NCBI GenBank assembly: GCA_900769475.1
Contig: CAAGGQ010000130.1
Location: 1-14,027 of the forward strand
DNA from: Clostridia bacterium
GTDB lineage: Bacteria > Bacillota > Clostridia > Oscillospirales > CAG-272
Length of the DNA: 14,027 bases
Reading direction: 5' to 3'
Translations under genes and position numbers: made by a program
Shown: in pieces, positions 5,669 to 13,120 of the stretch
Position numbering within the stretch: the stretch's first letter is position 1
Layout: every line of letters starts with the position of its first letter
Notes under the pieces: model-generated
The model's input: only the letters and a program-made list of their open reading frames with translations
Told to the model about the DNA's origin: nothing
The model's database searches: none

Positions 5669-6527
5669 ATGTATTTCCGGCGCCTTCCTTGCGGTACAGG
5701 GAAGGGGAGAGTCCCATCTTGGATTTGAAGACCTTGCAGAAAAAGTGGGAATCGTCGTAGCCCACCAGGGCGCCGATCTGGCGCACCGTCAGGTCGGTGT
5801 TGCCCAGTAGCTCGCAGGCGTGGCGCATGCGGAGCATGGTAATGTAGGCGCGGGGGGAAAGTCCCACGGTCTCCTTGAACACCACGTGGTAGCGGGAGTT
5901 GCTCAGATTCTCCATGGCGGCCAGAGTGGGGATCTGAATATCGTCGGTATACGAGGCGTTGATGTACTGGAGGGAGCGGGCAATGGGGTTCGAGGGCTCG
6001 GTGGAGGATACTGCCTCGGAGAGGGTGGTGATCAGCTGCAGCAGGGCGGCGGCCAGGGAAAGCTCTCGATGGGCCGATTCCCTGGAGAAAATATCAAAGA
6101 GGGAGCGGAAGGCCGAGGGGATGCGAGCGTCGGCCGAGGCGTGGCTCACCCGGGGAAGCTCTCCCAGCCCAAGCTCGTTCAAATAGCTCCCGGCGTGGGA
6201 GCCGGTAAAGTGCACCCAAAGGTAATTCAGGGCCTCGCCCTTGCCGTCAAAGGTATAGTAGTAGTGGTAGTGGGGAGGGAAGATCACCGCATCCCCGGGG
6301 TGGAGGATCTGTAAACGGTTGTGGATCCCCACGGTCAGGGTTCCGCTTGCCACGTACAGCAGGTAATAGTCCAGGCGTCCCGCGGGATTGTCGGTGGTAA
6401 AGGGGAAGGAGGACACAAAGCTTCCTGCACAGTTCACCAGCAAGGGGGTATGGCTGGATTCCCGACTGCAGGCATGGGACTCCGGGCGGAAGGGATCCGC
6501 GTAGGAATAATAGGATATCAGCTTCAT
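5667..6527 (-). CDS. AraC-family transcriptional regulator with N-terminal cupin
   Basis: The 286-residue protein has the two-part build of sugar-responsive AraC regulators. An N-terminal cupin-like sensor (about 50-110) includes YYLLYVASGTLTV and the PGDAVIFPPHYHYYY strand. The C-terminal AraC DNA-binding domain has its first helix-turn-helix near 198-220 and its second near 246-270 (TVRQIGALVGYDDSHFFCKVFK), ending with the GLSPSLYRK signature. The ATG at 6527 is chosen over one 30 bases upstream because GGAGG lies 5 bases before it. The gene diverges from the GNAT-GH16-DUF5107 operon, the usual layout for an activator of an adjacent carbohydrate operon. The inducer is probably a sugar, but that is inference. 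It has its own strong promoter (6597-6625). Confidence 0.92.
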   Translation of the reverse strand: MKLISYYSYADPFRPESHACSRESSHTPLLVNCAGSFVSSFPFTTDNPAGRLDYYLLYVASGTLTVGIHNRLQILHPGDAVIFPPHYHYYYTFDGKGEALNYLWVHFTGSHAGSYLNELGLGELPRVSHASADARIPSAFRSLFDIFSRESAHRELSLAAALLQLITTLSEAVSSTEPSNPIARSLQYINASYTDDIQIPTLAAMENLSNSRYHVVFKETVGLSPRAYITMLRMRHACELLGNTDLTVRQIGALVGYDDSHFFCKVFKSKMGLSPSLYRKEGAGNT

Positions 6528-6577
6528 GGTTTCCTCCAAAAAAGTAAAAAAATACACCTTTTAAGTGAAATAGTCCA

Positions 6578-6606
6578 TTGACTTTCGGATGAGAAAATTG
6601 TACCAT
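6578..6606 (+). promoter_or_regulatory. candidate promoter of the GNAT-GH16-DUF5107 operon
   Basis: TTGACT (6578-6583), 17 bases, then TACCAT (6601-6606), a -10 box with four of six consensus bases. It overlaps the -10 box of the divergent AraC promoter. A good -35 with a weak -10 would suit activation or competition at this switch point, but other start sites nearer 6725 cannot be excluded. Confidence 0.5.
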
Positions 6607-6625
6607 ATTTTATGTGGGATGTCAA
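6597..6625 (-). promoter_or_regulatory. sigma-A promoter of the AraC-type gene
   Basis: Read on the minus strand, perfect TTGACA (6625-6620), 17 bases, then TACAAT (6602-6597). Transcription would begin near 6590, giving a leader of about 60 bases. GTCAAGT (6621-6627) recurs inverted as ACTTGAC (6654-6660), a possible operator half-site pair overlapping the -35 box. Confidence 0.8.
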
Positions 6626-6724
6626 GTTCTATTCCAAAAATGCCCGAAAAAGGACTTGACCCTCTACCACAAAAAAACAATACCACCCAAATCCCCCGAG
6701 AGGGGAACCGATAGGAGGGAGACT

Positions 6725-7873
6725 ATGGGAATTGAGATCGCCCGACTGACGAAGAACGACTACGATGAGTTGATCGCCGTATTGGATCGCACCTTTTCCA
6801 CCAAATACCAACGCCCCATGAGCTTTGAGGCAAGCCTACCCAAGATGGGTCGGCGCACTGACGAAAATATGAACCATCATTTTGGACTCCGCGAGGACGG
6901 GGTTCTGAAATCGGTGCTGGGGGTCTATCCTCTGCCTACGCGTATTGCGGGGCAGGATCTGCTCTTTTCCACCGTGGGCAACGTGGCAACCCTGCCCGAG
7001 GCCGTTGGAAAGGGCTATATGACCCAGCTGTTAAAGGTGGCCATGCAGGAGCTGAAGGACATTGGCGCCGTTGCCTCCCGTCTGGGGGGGAAGCGAACGC
7101 GCTACCATCGCTACGGCTACGATCCCGCGGGGGTGGTGACCCGCTACGAGCTGGATCTGGCGCAGTGGCCGGCCGAGGTCGTTCCCAAAAAGGTGCGCTT
7201 TACTTTGGTGGAGCGGCAGAACGAGGCGTTGTTGGAGCGATTGCAGGCCCTGCATCAGGCGGGTCCCTTCATCGTTTACCGTCCCACACTGGATGATTTC
7301 TACGACTCTTTGGTGGCCTGGCTCAATGTTCCCTACGTGGCAACCACCGAGGAGGGGGAGCTGCTGGGCTATTTGTGCGCTTCGGCTGATGGCGGCAAGA
7401 TTGCCGAGCTGGAGAGCGTTTCTACCCAAGCCTTCCAGGCCATCCTCTACGGTTGGCTCACCCAAAAATCGCCCCTGGTGGAGATTCCCTTAATGCCCCA
7501 TCTGGCCGACGAGAACAACTTCCTGCTGGATATTTGTGCCAAGCACACCATTGCCGCACCCTGCCAGTTCAAGATCATTCAGTGGGAAAAGGTGGTGGAC
7601 GCCGCGCTAAAGCTCAAGGCGACCTACGTTCCTCTGCCGCGCGCCGAGAAGCGGATCGAGGTCGAGGGCTACGGCACCCTTCTGGTGCGCACCGGGGAGG
7701 GACGTGCCGAGTGTATTCGCCTGGAGACCCCTACCAAGGCGGCCGAGATCTGCCTGCCCTGGACCCACGCTTCCCTCTTCTTCTTTGGCCCCACCACGCT
7801 GCTGGCCGATCGCCTGGGCTGTGGCGGCCTCTTCCCCCTGCCTCTTTCCTGGAATCTGCAGGATCGGGTATAA
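6725..7873 (+). CDS. Eis-like GNAT N-acetyltransferase
   Basis: The 382-residue protein belongs to the large GNAT group with tandem acetyltransferase folds and a C-terminal sterol-carrier-like domain (Eis-type). The acetyl-CoA-binding segment is GNVATLPEAVGKGYMTQLL (85-103), followed by the RLGGKRTRYHRYGYDPAG stretch (119-136) typical of this group. The C-terminal part (about 325-382) ends in PLPLSWNLQDRV, matching the conserved family ending. The acceptor is unknown; characterised relatives acetylate amines such as aminoglycosides or peptides, and nothing here proves drug resistance. An open frame continues 37 codons upstream, but the ATG at 6725 has AGGAGG with a 6-base spacer and is the better start. 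It is first in a likely three-gene operon with GH16 and DUF5107, 63 bases before GH16. Confidence 0.85.
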   Translation: MGIEIARLTKNDYDELIAVLDRTFSTKYQRPMSFEASLPKMGRRTDENMNHHFGLREDGVLKSVLGVYPLPTRIAGQDLLFSTVGNVATLPEAVGKGYMTQLLKVAMQELKDIGAVASRLGGKRTRYHRYGYDPAGVVTRYELDLAQWPAEVVPKKVRFTLVERQNEALLERLQALHQAGPFIVYRPTLDDFYDSLVAWLNVPYVATTEEGELLGYLCASADGGKIAELESVSTQAFQAILYGWLTQKSPLVEIPLMPHLADENNFLLDICAKHTIAAPCQFKIIQWEKVVDAALKLKATYVPLPRAEKRIEVEGYGTLLVRTGEGRAECIRLETPTKAAEICLPWTHASLFFFGPTTLLADRLGCGGLFPLPLSWNLQDRV

Positions 7874-7936
7874 GGGAGCATTTCAATCAAAAACATAAAA
7901 ATTGCAATAGAAAAACGATTTTAGGAGGATCTACTC

Positions 7937-8758
7937 ATGAAAAAGTACGAAGTAGAAGGGCACGAGCACAGCTTGCTACCTGCCGACAAGGAATGGAAAT
8001 TGGTTTGGAACGATGAATTCGACGGCACTGAGTTGGACGAAACCAAGTGGAGCTTCCGCCGCCACATGATGGGATGTAAGCACGATACCTTCACCGACGG
8101 CGAGGGGATCGAGATCGACGGAAACAGCCATCTGATCTTCCGCGTGGTAGAGAGAGACGGCAAGTACTACTCCTGCCAGCTCCAGACCGGTGAGAACTAT
8201 ATGGACCGCCCCGGTGAGACCAACTTCAAAAAATTCACCTGGCCCATCGCCAAGATCAGCCAGCCCAAATTCATGCACAAGTTCGGTTACTACGAGTGCC
8301 GTGCCCGTTTGCAGAGAAAGGCCGGTTGGTGGAGTGCATTCTGGCTGCAATCTCCCTGTCAGGGAAGCACCTTGAACCCCGCAGTTTCCGGCGTGGAGAT
8401 GGACATCATCGAGAGCTTTGCTCCCGGCGTTGTTATGCATAACATTCACTGGAACGGTTGCGGCGCCGATTGGCAGCGCGACGGTAAGCCCGAGTTTGAG
8501 ATCTGGCCCGGCGACGAGGACGATTTCCACCGTTTTGGTATGCTGTGGGATAAGAGCGGTTACACGTTCTATATCGACGGTCAGGAGAGCTGGCATGCGG
8601 ACGGTCCCGTTTCCGAGATCGAGCAGTTCATTCTGATCTCCACCGAGTGCCTTGGCTACCGTTTCCCCGGCGAGCCGATCCACGAAGGATTGCCCGAAGT
8701 TGCCAAGGACGATAGCTTTGTGGTTGACTACATTCGCGTATTCGACGAAGTACAATAA
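7937..8758 (+). CDS. GH16-family glycoside hydrolase, cytoplasmic
   Basis: The 273-residue product is a family 16 beta-glycan hydrolase (beta-jelly-roll). The catalytic signature is VEMDIIES: Glu154 nucleophile, Asp156, and Glu159 acid/base, in the ExDxxE form of laminarinase- and agarase-type members. WKLVWNDEFDGTELDETKW (20-38) is the usual opening, GYYECRARL (117-125) and WWSAFWLQSP (131-140) are conserved core strands, and VVDYIRVFD (262-270) the usual ending. Family enzymes cut internal beta-1,3 or beta-1,4 bonds; the exact substrate cannot be read. There is no signal peptide or lipobox and nothing beyond the catalytic domain, so it should act inside the cell on short imported chains. 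AGGAGG lies 8 bases before the start. The DUF5107 gene follows 21 bases after the stop, implying co-transcription. Confidence 0.92.
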   Translation: MKKYEVEGHEHSLLPADKEWKLVWNDEFDGTELDETKWSFRRHMMGCKHDTFTDGEGIEIDGNSHLIFRVVERDGKYYSCQLQTGENYMDRPGETNFKKFTWPIAKISQPKFMHKFGYYECRARLQRKAGWWSAFWLQSPCQGSTLNPAVSGVEMDIIESFAPGVVMHNIHWNGCGADWQRDGKPEFEIWPGDEDDFHRFGMLWDKSGYTFYIDGQESWHADGPVSEIEQFILISTECLGYRFPGEPIHEGLPEVAKDDSFVVDYIRVFDEVQ

Positions 8759-8779
8759 GAAAAAATCGAGGTTTTCCCA

Positions 8780-10744
8780 ATGACCGATATTCGTATAGAA
8801 GCTTTTACAATGCCGGCAGCGCCGGTGGGCAGCTGTAACCCTCTGCCCGACCTGAAGACCGTGCAATATGTGCACAGCACCGTAACGGTGGACAAATCCC
8901 TCTCCGAGGAGGAGGCAAAGTACATCGGATACGGCATGGTGCAGAGCATTTTGCCCTATCAGATCCAAGACGGATACGACCGTGAGCAAAAATTGACCTC
9001 CTTCCGTGCCGTGGTGCTGGAGAACGAGCATCTCAAGGCCACTTTCCTGCCCCAGATGGGAGGACGCTTGTGGTCTCTCTACAACAAGGACGAGGAGCGT
9101 GAGCTGCTCCACGTCAATCCTGTGTTCCAGCCCTGCCATCTGGCACTTCGCAACGCCTGGTTCTCGGGCGGTGTAGAATGGAACGTAGGTATCAAAGGGC
9201 ATAACCCCTATACCTGTGACAGTTTGCATACCGAGATCGTGGAGCACAACGGAATGAAGGTGCTTCGTATGTACGAGTACGAGCGGATCCGCCGTGCCGT
9301 GTACTGCCTGGAGGCATGTTTACCCGAGGGCTCCAAGGCCATGTATGTGAAGGTTCGCATCCACAATACCGCAGGCAAGCAGATCCCCATGTACTGGTGG
9401 AGCAACATTGCCGTGAACGAAACCGAAAAGACCCGTGTGCTGGCTCCGGCCAACGAGGCTCTGGAGTGTCACTACACCGGCACCAGCTACTGGCTGGGCA
9501 AGGTGGGCGTTCCCGAAACCGAGGAGGAGGGCGACTGCACCTATCCCACCAACCTCAAGATCTCCAAGGACTTCTTCTACTGCGTGGCCGACAATCAGCG
9601 CAAGTGGGTGAGTGCCGTAGAGGCCGACGGTAAGGGCTTGTTTGAGGCCTCCACCAACAACCTCCGCGGACGTAAGATCTTCCAGTGGGGCATGAACGTG
9701 GGTGGACGCCATTGGCAGGAATTCCTTGCCAAGGAGGGATACGCTTATATCGAGATCCAGGCGGGTCTGGCAAGAACCCAGCTGGAGCACATCCCCATGG
9801 AGGCCGGTGACACCTGGGAGTTTGTAGAAGCCTACGGACAGGCCAGCTGTGATCCTGCCATTGCCCATGGCAAGGACTGGATGGCGGCAAGACGCGAGGC
9901 CGAGCGTGCCATTGACGAAACGCTGGGCGGTGTGACCCCCGAAATGATGCAGGCAAATCAGACCTGGAGAGAGATCTCTGAAATGCAGGGCACTCCCATT
10001 TTGTTGGGCTCGGGCTGGGGTGCTGTGGAGAATATGAGAAGAGCCAAGGCAGGGGAAGCAGCCCTTCCCGCGGCTTATGCCTTCTCTCCTGCCTCCATCA
10101 CCGCCGAGCAGAACGACTGGGTGGAGCTTTTGGAAAAGGGCAGCTTCTCCGAGCGTCCCATTCAGGATCCTCCTAAGAGCTTTATGGGAGATCCCGCATG
10201 GCTCTCCATGCTGGAAAAGGCTGACGGTTGGTACGCCTGCCTGCAGCGCGGTGTGAATCGCTACGCTGAGGCAGATATGGAAGGTGCCTGGAAGGATTTT
10301 GCAAGATCCGACGAGCTCCGTCCCAACGGCTGGGCCCGCCGTAACCTGGCACAGCTCTCCAGACTGAAGGGCGACGAAAAGGGCGCGGTGGAATACATCG
10401 TTCAGGCACTGAAGATGATTCCCTGGGAATGGCGGCTCGGCAACGAGTGCGGTACCATTCTCAACGCCAACGGCGAGAGCCAAAGATTCCTGGAGATCTA
10501 CGATGAGCTTCCCGAGGACGTAAAGAAGCATCCCCGTTTGCTCTTCCAAAAGTGTGTTGCCCTGGTTCGCCTGGGCGAGTACGATCAGGCAGAGGAAATG
10601 CTGTTGGACAACTTCGTGCTTCCCGATATCCGCGAGGGTGAGGTTTCCCTGGCGGCCGTATGGTTCGAGATCCAGGAGCTTCGCAAGAAGGATGGCGGCG
10701 AGGAGCATCCTCTCCCCAGAGATTTGGATTTCCGTATGCACTAA
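8780..10744 (+). CDS. DUF5107 protein with C-terminal helical repeats
   Basis: The 654-residue product carries the DUF5107 signature in its N-terminal half: LPQMGGRLWSLYNKDEERELLH (92-113) and ALRNAWFSGGVEWNVG (121-136), then a mutarotase-like beta-rich region with PMYWWSNIAVNET (203-215) and NVGGRHWQEFLA (312-323). The second part (about 490-635) is alpha-helical with paired-helix units (ADMEGAWKDFARSDELRPN, EKGAVEYIVQALK, EYDQAEEMLLDN), consistent with tetratricopeptide-like repeats. DUF5107 proteins are common next to glycosidases in gut bacteria; to my knowledge the reaction is not firmly established, and the beta part suggests sugar binding or hydrolysis. There is no signal peptide. It follows GH16 by 21 bases with a modest CGAGG ribosome site, and a strong terminator follows its stop, making it the last gene of the operon. 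Family call confident, function unknown. Confidence 0.85.
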   Translation: MTDIRIEAFTMPAAPVGSCNPLPDLKTVQYVHSTVTVDKSLSEEEAKYIGYGMVQSILPYQIQDGYDREQKLTSFRAVVLENEHLKATFLPQMGGRLWSLYNKDEERELLHVNPVFQPCHLALRNAWFSGGVEWNVGIKGHNPYTCDSLHTEIVEHNGMKVLRMYEYERIRRAVYCLEACLPEGSKAMYVKVRIHNTAGKQIPMYWWSNIAVNETEKTRVLAPANEALECHYTGTSYWLGKVGVPETEEEGDCTYPTNLKISKDFFYCVADNQRKWVSAVEADGKGLFEASTNNLRGRKIFQWGMNVGGRHWQEFLAKEGYAYIEIQAGLARTQLEHIPMEAGDTWEFVEAYGQASCDPAIAHGKDWMAARREAERAIDETLGGVTPEMMQANQTWREISEMQGTPILLGSGWGAVENMRRAKAGEAALPAAYAFSPASITAEQNDWVELLEKGSFSERPIQDPPKSFMGDPAWLSMLEKADGWYACLQRGVNRYAEADMEGAWKDFARSDELRPNGWARRNLAQLSRLKGDEKGAVEYIVQALKMIPWEWRLGNECGTILNANGESQRFLEIYDELPEDVKKHPRLLFQKCVALVRLGEYDQAEEMLLDNFVLPDIREGEVSLAAVWFEIQELRKKDGGEEHPLPRDLDFRMH

Positions 10745-10755
10745 TTGTTTTTTTC

Positions 10756-10800
10756 AACGATCCGAACGTTGGGATCTTCTCGATGTTCGGATCGTTTTTT
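10756..10800 (+). terminator. Rho-independent terminator of the GH16-DUF5107 operon
   Basis: AACGATCCGAAC (10756-10767) pairs with GTTCGGATCGTT (10785-10796), with six T at the 3' end (10795-10800). The 17-base loop can itself fold partly. It starts 11 bases after the DUF5107 stop. Confidence 0.9.
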
Positions 10801-10812
10801 ATTATCGCACGC

Positions 10813-10841
10813 TTGCTTTTTGGGGCGGAGCGTGGTAGAAT
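10813..10841 (+). promoter_or_regulatory. promoter of the SGNH hydrolase gene
   Basis: TTGCTT (10813-10818), 17 bases, then TAGAAT (10836-10841). It sits directly after the operon terminator and about 40 bases before the ATG at 10882, so the esterase gene is a separate transcription unit. Confidence 0.7.
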
Positions 10842-10881
10842 AAAGGGGAAATACTTCCTTGCGCTCTTATGGAGGGGAAAA

Positions 10882-11592
10882 ATGAAAAAAGTGCTTTTTA
10901 TCGGCAATAGTGCCACCTATGTGAATGAGATCCCCCAAACCCTGGCACGACTTTCCACGCGGGCGGGGTATCCCTTGGAGTGCGCGCAGATCACCCGCGG
11001 GGGCTTTGAGCTGACGCGCCACGCCGATGTCTCTACTCCCCACGGTCAGCAGATCCTGGAGGAGCTGAACCGGGGCTACGATACCGTTTTTTTGCAGGAC
11101 AACGGAAATTGTATTACCACCCGAGAGAAGCGGGAAGCCTGTGCGGATGCCTGCGGGCGCTTGGTGGCCGCGGTGCGTAAAAGCGGGGCCGCACCCGCCT
11201 TCTATGTTCGTCCCCCCTATGGAACGATGCTGGGGGAATATCCTCCGTTTGTGCAATGCCGAGAGTTTGATCTTCTCTTTGGTGCCATTGCCAAGGAGCT
11301 GGGAGGGCTTTCCTGCGTTTACGCCAACCGTGCCTTTGCTCATGCCATGAAGTCCACGCCGTATCCGCTGTGGGGACCCGACAATGCCCACACCAGCCCC
11401 TACGGAGGCTATTTGATCGTGTGTACCTTCTTTGCCACCCTCTTTGGAGTTTCGTCCTCCTGTCTTGAAGCGGAGGGAATTGAGTCCGCGGCGGCACGAG
11501 AGCTGCAGGCGGTGGCAGATGCTGTGGCCTTGCAGGGCGTGATTCCTTGGGAGGCACCGCTTTCTTTGAGGAAAATCCCGAAAAACGATTGA
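10882..11592 (+). CDS. SGNH-fold hydrolase (DUF4886/GDSL-like esterase)
   Basis: The 236-residue protein opens with VLFIGNSATYVN, the SGNH block I in GNS form with nucleophile Ser10. Block III is LQDNGN (71-76), giving the oxyanion Asn, and block V is GPDNAHTSP (165-173), giving Asp167 and His170 of the triad. All expected catalytic residues are therefore visible. Such enzymes usually remove acetyl or other acyl groups from sugars; the GNS start and overall spacing resemble DUF4886-type members near polysaccharide genes. There is no signal peptide. The open frame extends 74 codons upstream through the terminator and promoter, which rules that start out; the ATG at 10882 has GGAGG with a 6-base spacer. 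The promoter of the next gene overlaps this gene's stop codon. Confidence 0.85.
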   Translation: MKKVLFIGNSATYVNEIPQTLARLSTRAGYPLECAQITRGGFELTRHADVSTPHGQQILEELNRGYDTVFLQDNGNCITTREKREACADACGRLVAAVRKSGAAPAFYVRPPYGTMLGEYPPFVQCREFDLLFGAIAKELGGLSCVYANRAFAHAMKSTPYPLWGPDNAHTSPYGGYLIVCTFFATLFGVSSSCLEAEGIESAAARELQAVADAVALQGVIPWEAPLSLRKIPKND

Positions 11593-11617
11593 CTTTTTCC
11601 ATGGGGAAGGGTATAAT
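11589..11617 (+). promoter_or_regulatory. sigma-A promoter of the MBL-GDPD gene
   Basis: TTGACT (11589-11594) and perfect TATAAT (11612-11617) are 17 bases apart. The -35 box includes the TGA stop of the SGNH gene (11590-11592). A start near 11624 would leave only about 23 untranslated bases before the ATG, enough for AGGAGG (11636-11641). Confidence 0.85.
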
Positions 11618-11646
11618 GAAGATAACTTTTGGATCAGGAGGCATCT

Positions 11647-13104
11647 ATGAAGGAATTTCAACCGATTCCCGCCTTTCGCATGGTGGGGAATCTCTATTTT
11701 GTTGGTAGCTATGAACAGTCCTGCCACGTAATCGACACGGGAGACGGACTGATCATGATCGACGTGGGCGGGGAAGAGAATCTTCCTCACGTTTTGGCGG
11801 GCTTTGAGAGCCTGGGCTTCTCTTTGTCCGACGTCAAATACATCCTGCTTTCCCATTGGCATTGGGATCACGCCGACGGCGTTCCCGCCTTGCGCAAGTT
11901 GACCGATGCCAAAGTGCTGATCGGTGAGCCTGACGCCGCATGGCTGAAATTCCCCGTGGACGGTGTTCTGCGGGAAGGGGACGTGGTCACCCTTGGAAAC
12001 ACCTCGATCTTCTGCATGCTCACCCCCGGACACACCGCGGGATCGCTCTCCTTCTTCTTTGACGTAACGGATGGGGATCAGACTCTGCGTTGCGCTATGT
12101 TTGGCGGTGCGGGTCACCGTCAGCTGAGCAAAGCCTTCCTGGATCGCTATGCGATCCCCTACTTTATGCGCAAGGAATTCTTTGATTCCATCGAGCGCCT
12201 GGAGCGCGAGCATGTGGATGTGATGGTGGGCAACCACTCCTGGCATAACCGCACCCGAGAGGGACGGGAGATTCTTTTGCAGGGTGGCCCCAATCCCTTT
12301 ATTAACCCCGCGGTCTGGGGCAAGTTCTTGGCCTCGCTGCGCAAAAAGATGTGGGAAGTCATCGAAACCGAGAGCCGTGAGCAGTTTGTAGTGCTGGCCC
12401 ATCGGGGCGCCAGCGAATATTGTCCCGGCAACACCATGCTGTCCTTCTATACGGGGGTCTATTTAGGAGCCCCCGGTATCGAAACCGACGTCCGCCGTAC
12501 TAAGGACGGCACCCTGGTGCTCTTCCATGATGCCACACTGGAAAAGGCTATGGGGCAGCCCGGCAGCATTTCCGATTATACCCTGGAGGAGCTGAAGGGC
12601 TTTGCCATGGAAAAGAACGGCCTGCGGGATTATATTCCCACCTTGGAAGCCTTCCTGGAGGCCTTTGGGCGAATGGATCAGACCTTTGCCATCGAACTCA
12701 AGGATGCCGAGATTGAGGGTGACGTGGTAGCGTTGATCCATCGCTACGGTCTGGAAAAGAAGGCCATGATCACCTCCTTCCATCTGGAGTATCTGCAAAA
12801 GGTACATGCTCTGGATCCCGCGCTGAAGCTGGGCTATTTGGTGCGTGCCGGGCTGATTGACGAGGCTCTTCTGGCTACGCTGAAGGAGAGCGGTATCGAC
12901 ACCCTCTGCCCCCGCGTTCCCGACATTCTGCCCGAAAACACCCACTACTGGCATCGTTTGGGCTTCCGTGTTCGCGCCTGGGGCGTAACCAACGAGGAGG
13001 ACATGCGCCGGGTATATGACAACGGCGCCGACGGCACCACCGTGAACTTTCCCGATAAGCTCCTGGCCTACATTCGGGAGCAAACCGCTCAACTCGAAAA
13101 TTAA
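11647..13104 (+). CDS. fusion: metallo-beta-lactamase-fold hydrolase plus glycerophosphodiester phosphodiesterase
   Basis: The 485-residue product joins two enzymes. Residues ~5-235 form a metallo-beta-lactamase-fold hydrolase: SHWHWDH gives His70, His72, Asp74 and His75, TPGHTAGS gives His129, and VGNHSWH gives His197. The usual bridging Asp position reads FGGAGH, so the metal site resembles subclass B3 lactamases. Residues ~247-480 are a glycerophosphodiester phosphodiesterase-type TIM barrel: AHRG (251-254), E258 and N262, ETD (279-281), FHD (293-295) and AIELKD (348-353) are all present. The latter family splits glycerophosphodiesters to glycerol-3-phosphate and an alcohol. Both active sites look intact and there is no signal peptide. 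One uninterrupted frame crosses the junction, so this is a true fusion in this sequence. The ATG at 11647 is chosen for AGGAGG with a 5-base spacer. The beta-helix gene follows after 16 bases and is probably co-transcribed. The lactamase-half substrate is unknown. Confidence 0.9.
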   Translation: MKEFQPIPAFRMVGNLYFVGSYEQSCHVIDTGDGLIMIDVGGEENLPHVLAGFESLGFSLSDVKYILLSHWHWDHADGVPALRKLTDAKVLIGEPDAAWLKFPVDGVLREGDVVTLGNTSIFCMLTPGHTAGSLSFFFDVTDGDQTLRCAMFGGAGHRQLSKAFLDRYAIPYFMRKEFFDSIERLEREHVDVMVGNHSWHNRTREGREILLQGGPNPFINPAVWGKFLASLRKKMWEVIETESREQFVVLAHRGASEYCPGNTMLSFYTGVYLGAPGIETDVRRTKDGTLVLFHDATLEKAMGQPGSISDYTLEELKGFAMEKNGLRDYIPTLEAFLEAFGRMDQTFAIELKDAEIEGDVVALIHRYGLEKKAMITSFHLEYLQKVHALDPALKLGYLVRAGLIDEALLATLKESGIDTLCPRVPDILPENTHYWHRLGFRVRAWGVTNEEDMRRVYDNGADGTTVNFPDKLLAYIREQTAQLEN

Positions 13105-13120
13105 CTGCGGAGGCATAACA

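Noticed and set aside
5820..6314. Plus-strand frame rich in Gly opposite the AraC gene
   Set aside because: Shadow of the AraC-family gene, whose cupin and double helix-turn-helix are clear on the minus strand.
6725..7873. Aminoglycoside resistance gene (eis)
   Set aside because: The family resemblance is to the broad Eis-like GNAT group; no sequence feature shows aminoglycoside specificity, so the symbol and a resistance call are not given.
7976..9247. Long minus-strand open frame (423 codons) opposite GH16 and DUF5107
   Set aside because: It is antisense to two genes with clear catalytic or family motifs, has no family-like motif itself, and arises from GC-rich codon use on the plus strand.
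9320..10741. Long minus-strand open frame (473 codons) opposite the DUF5107 gene
   Set aside because: It lies fully inside the DUF5107 gene; the sequence is low in recognisable motifs and has no credible ribosome site. Mirror frame of a high-GC gene.
10660..10881. Upstream extension of the SGNH hydrolase
   Set aside because: The extension would overlap the DUF5107 gene and pass through its terminator and the SGNH promoter; GGAGG and the family-typical N-terminus support the ATG at 10882.
11647..12351. Metallo-beta-lactamase acting as an antibiotic-resistance enzyme
   Set aside because: The fold and B3-like ligands are visible, but there is no signal peptide and it is fused to a GDPD domain, so a metabolic hydrolase is more likely.
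10867..12402. Long minus-strand open frame (511 codons) spanning the SGNH gene and half of the MBL-GDPD gene
   Set aside because: It would cross a promoter and two genes with intact active-site motifs on the other strand. No motif supports it.
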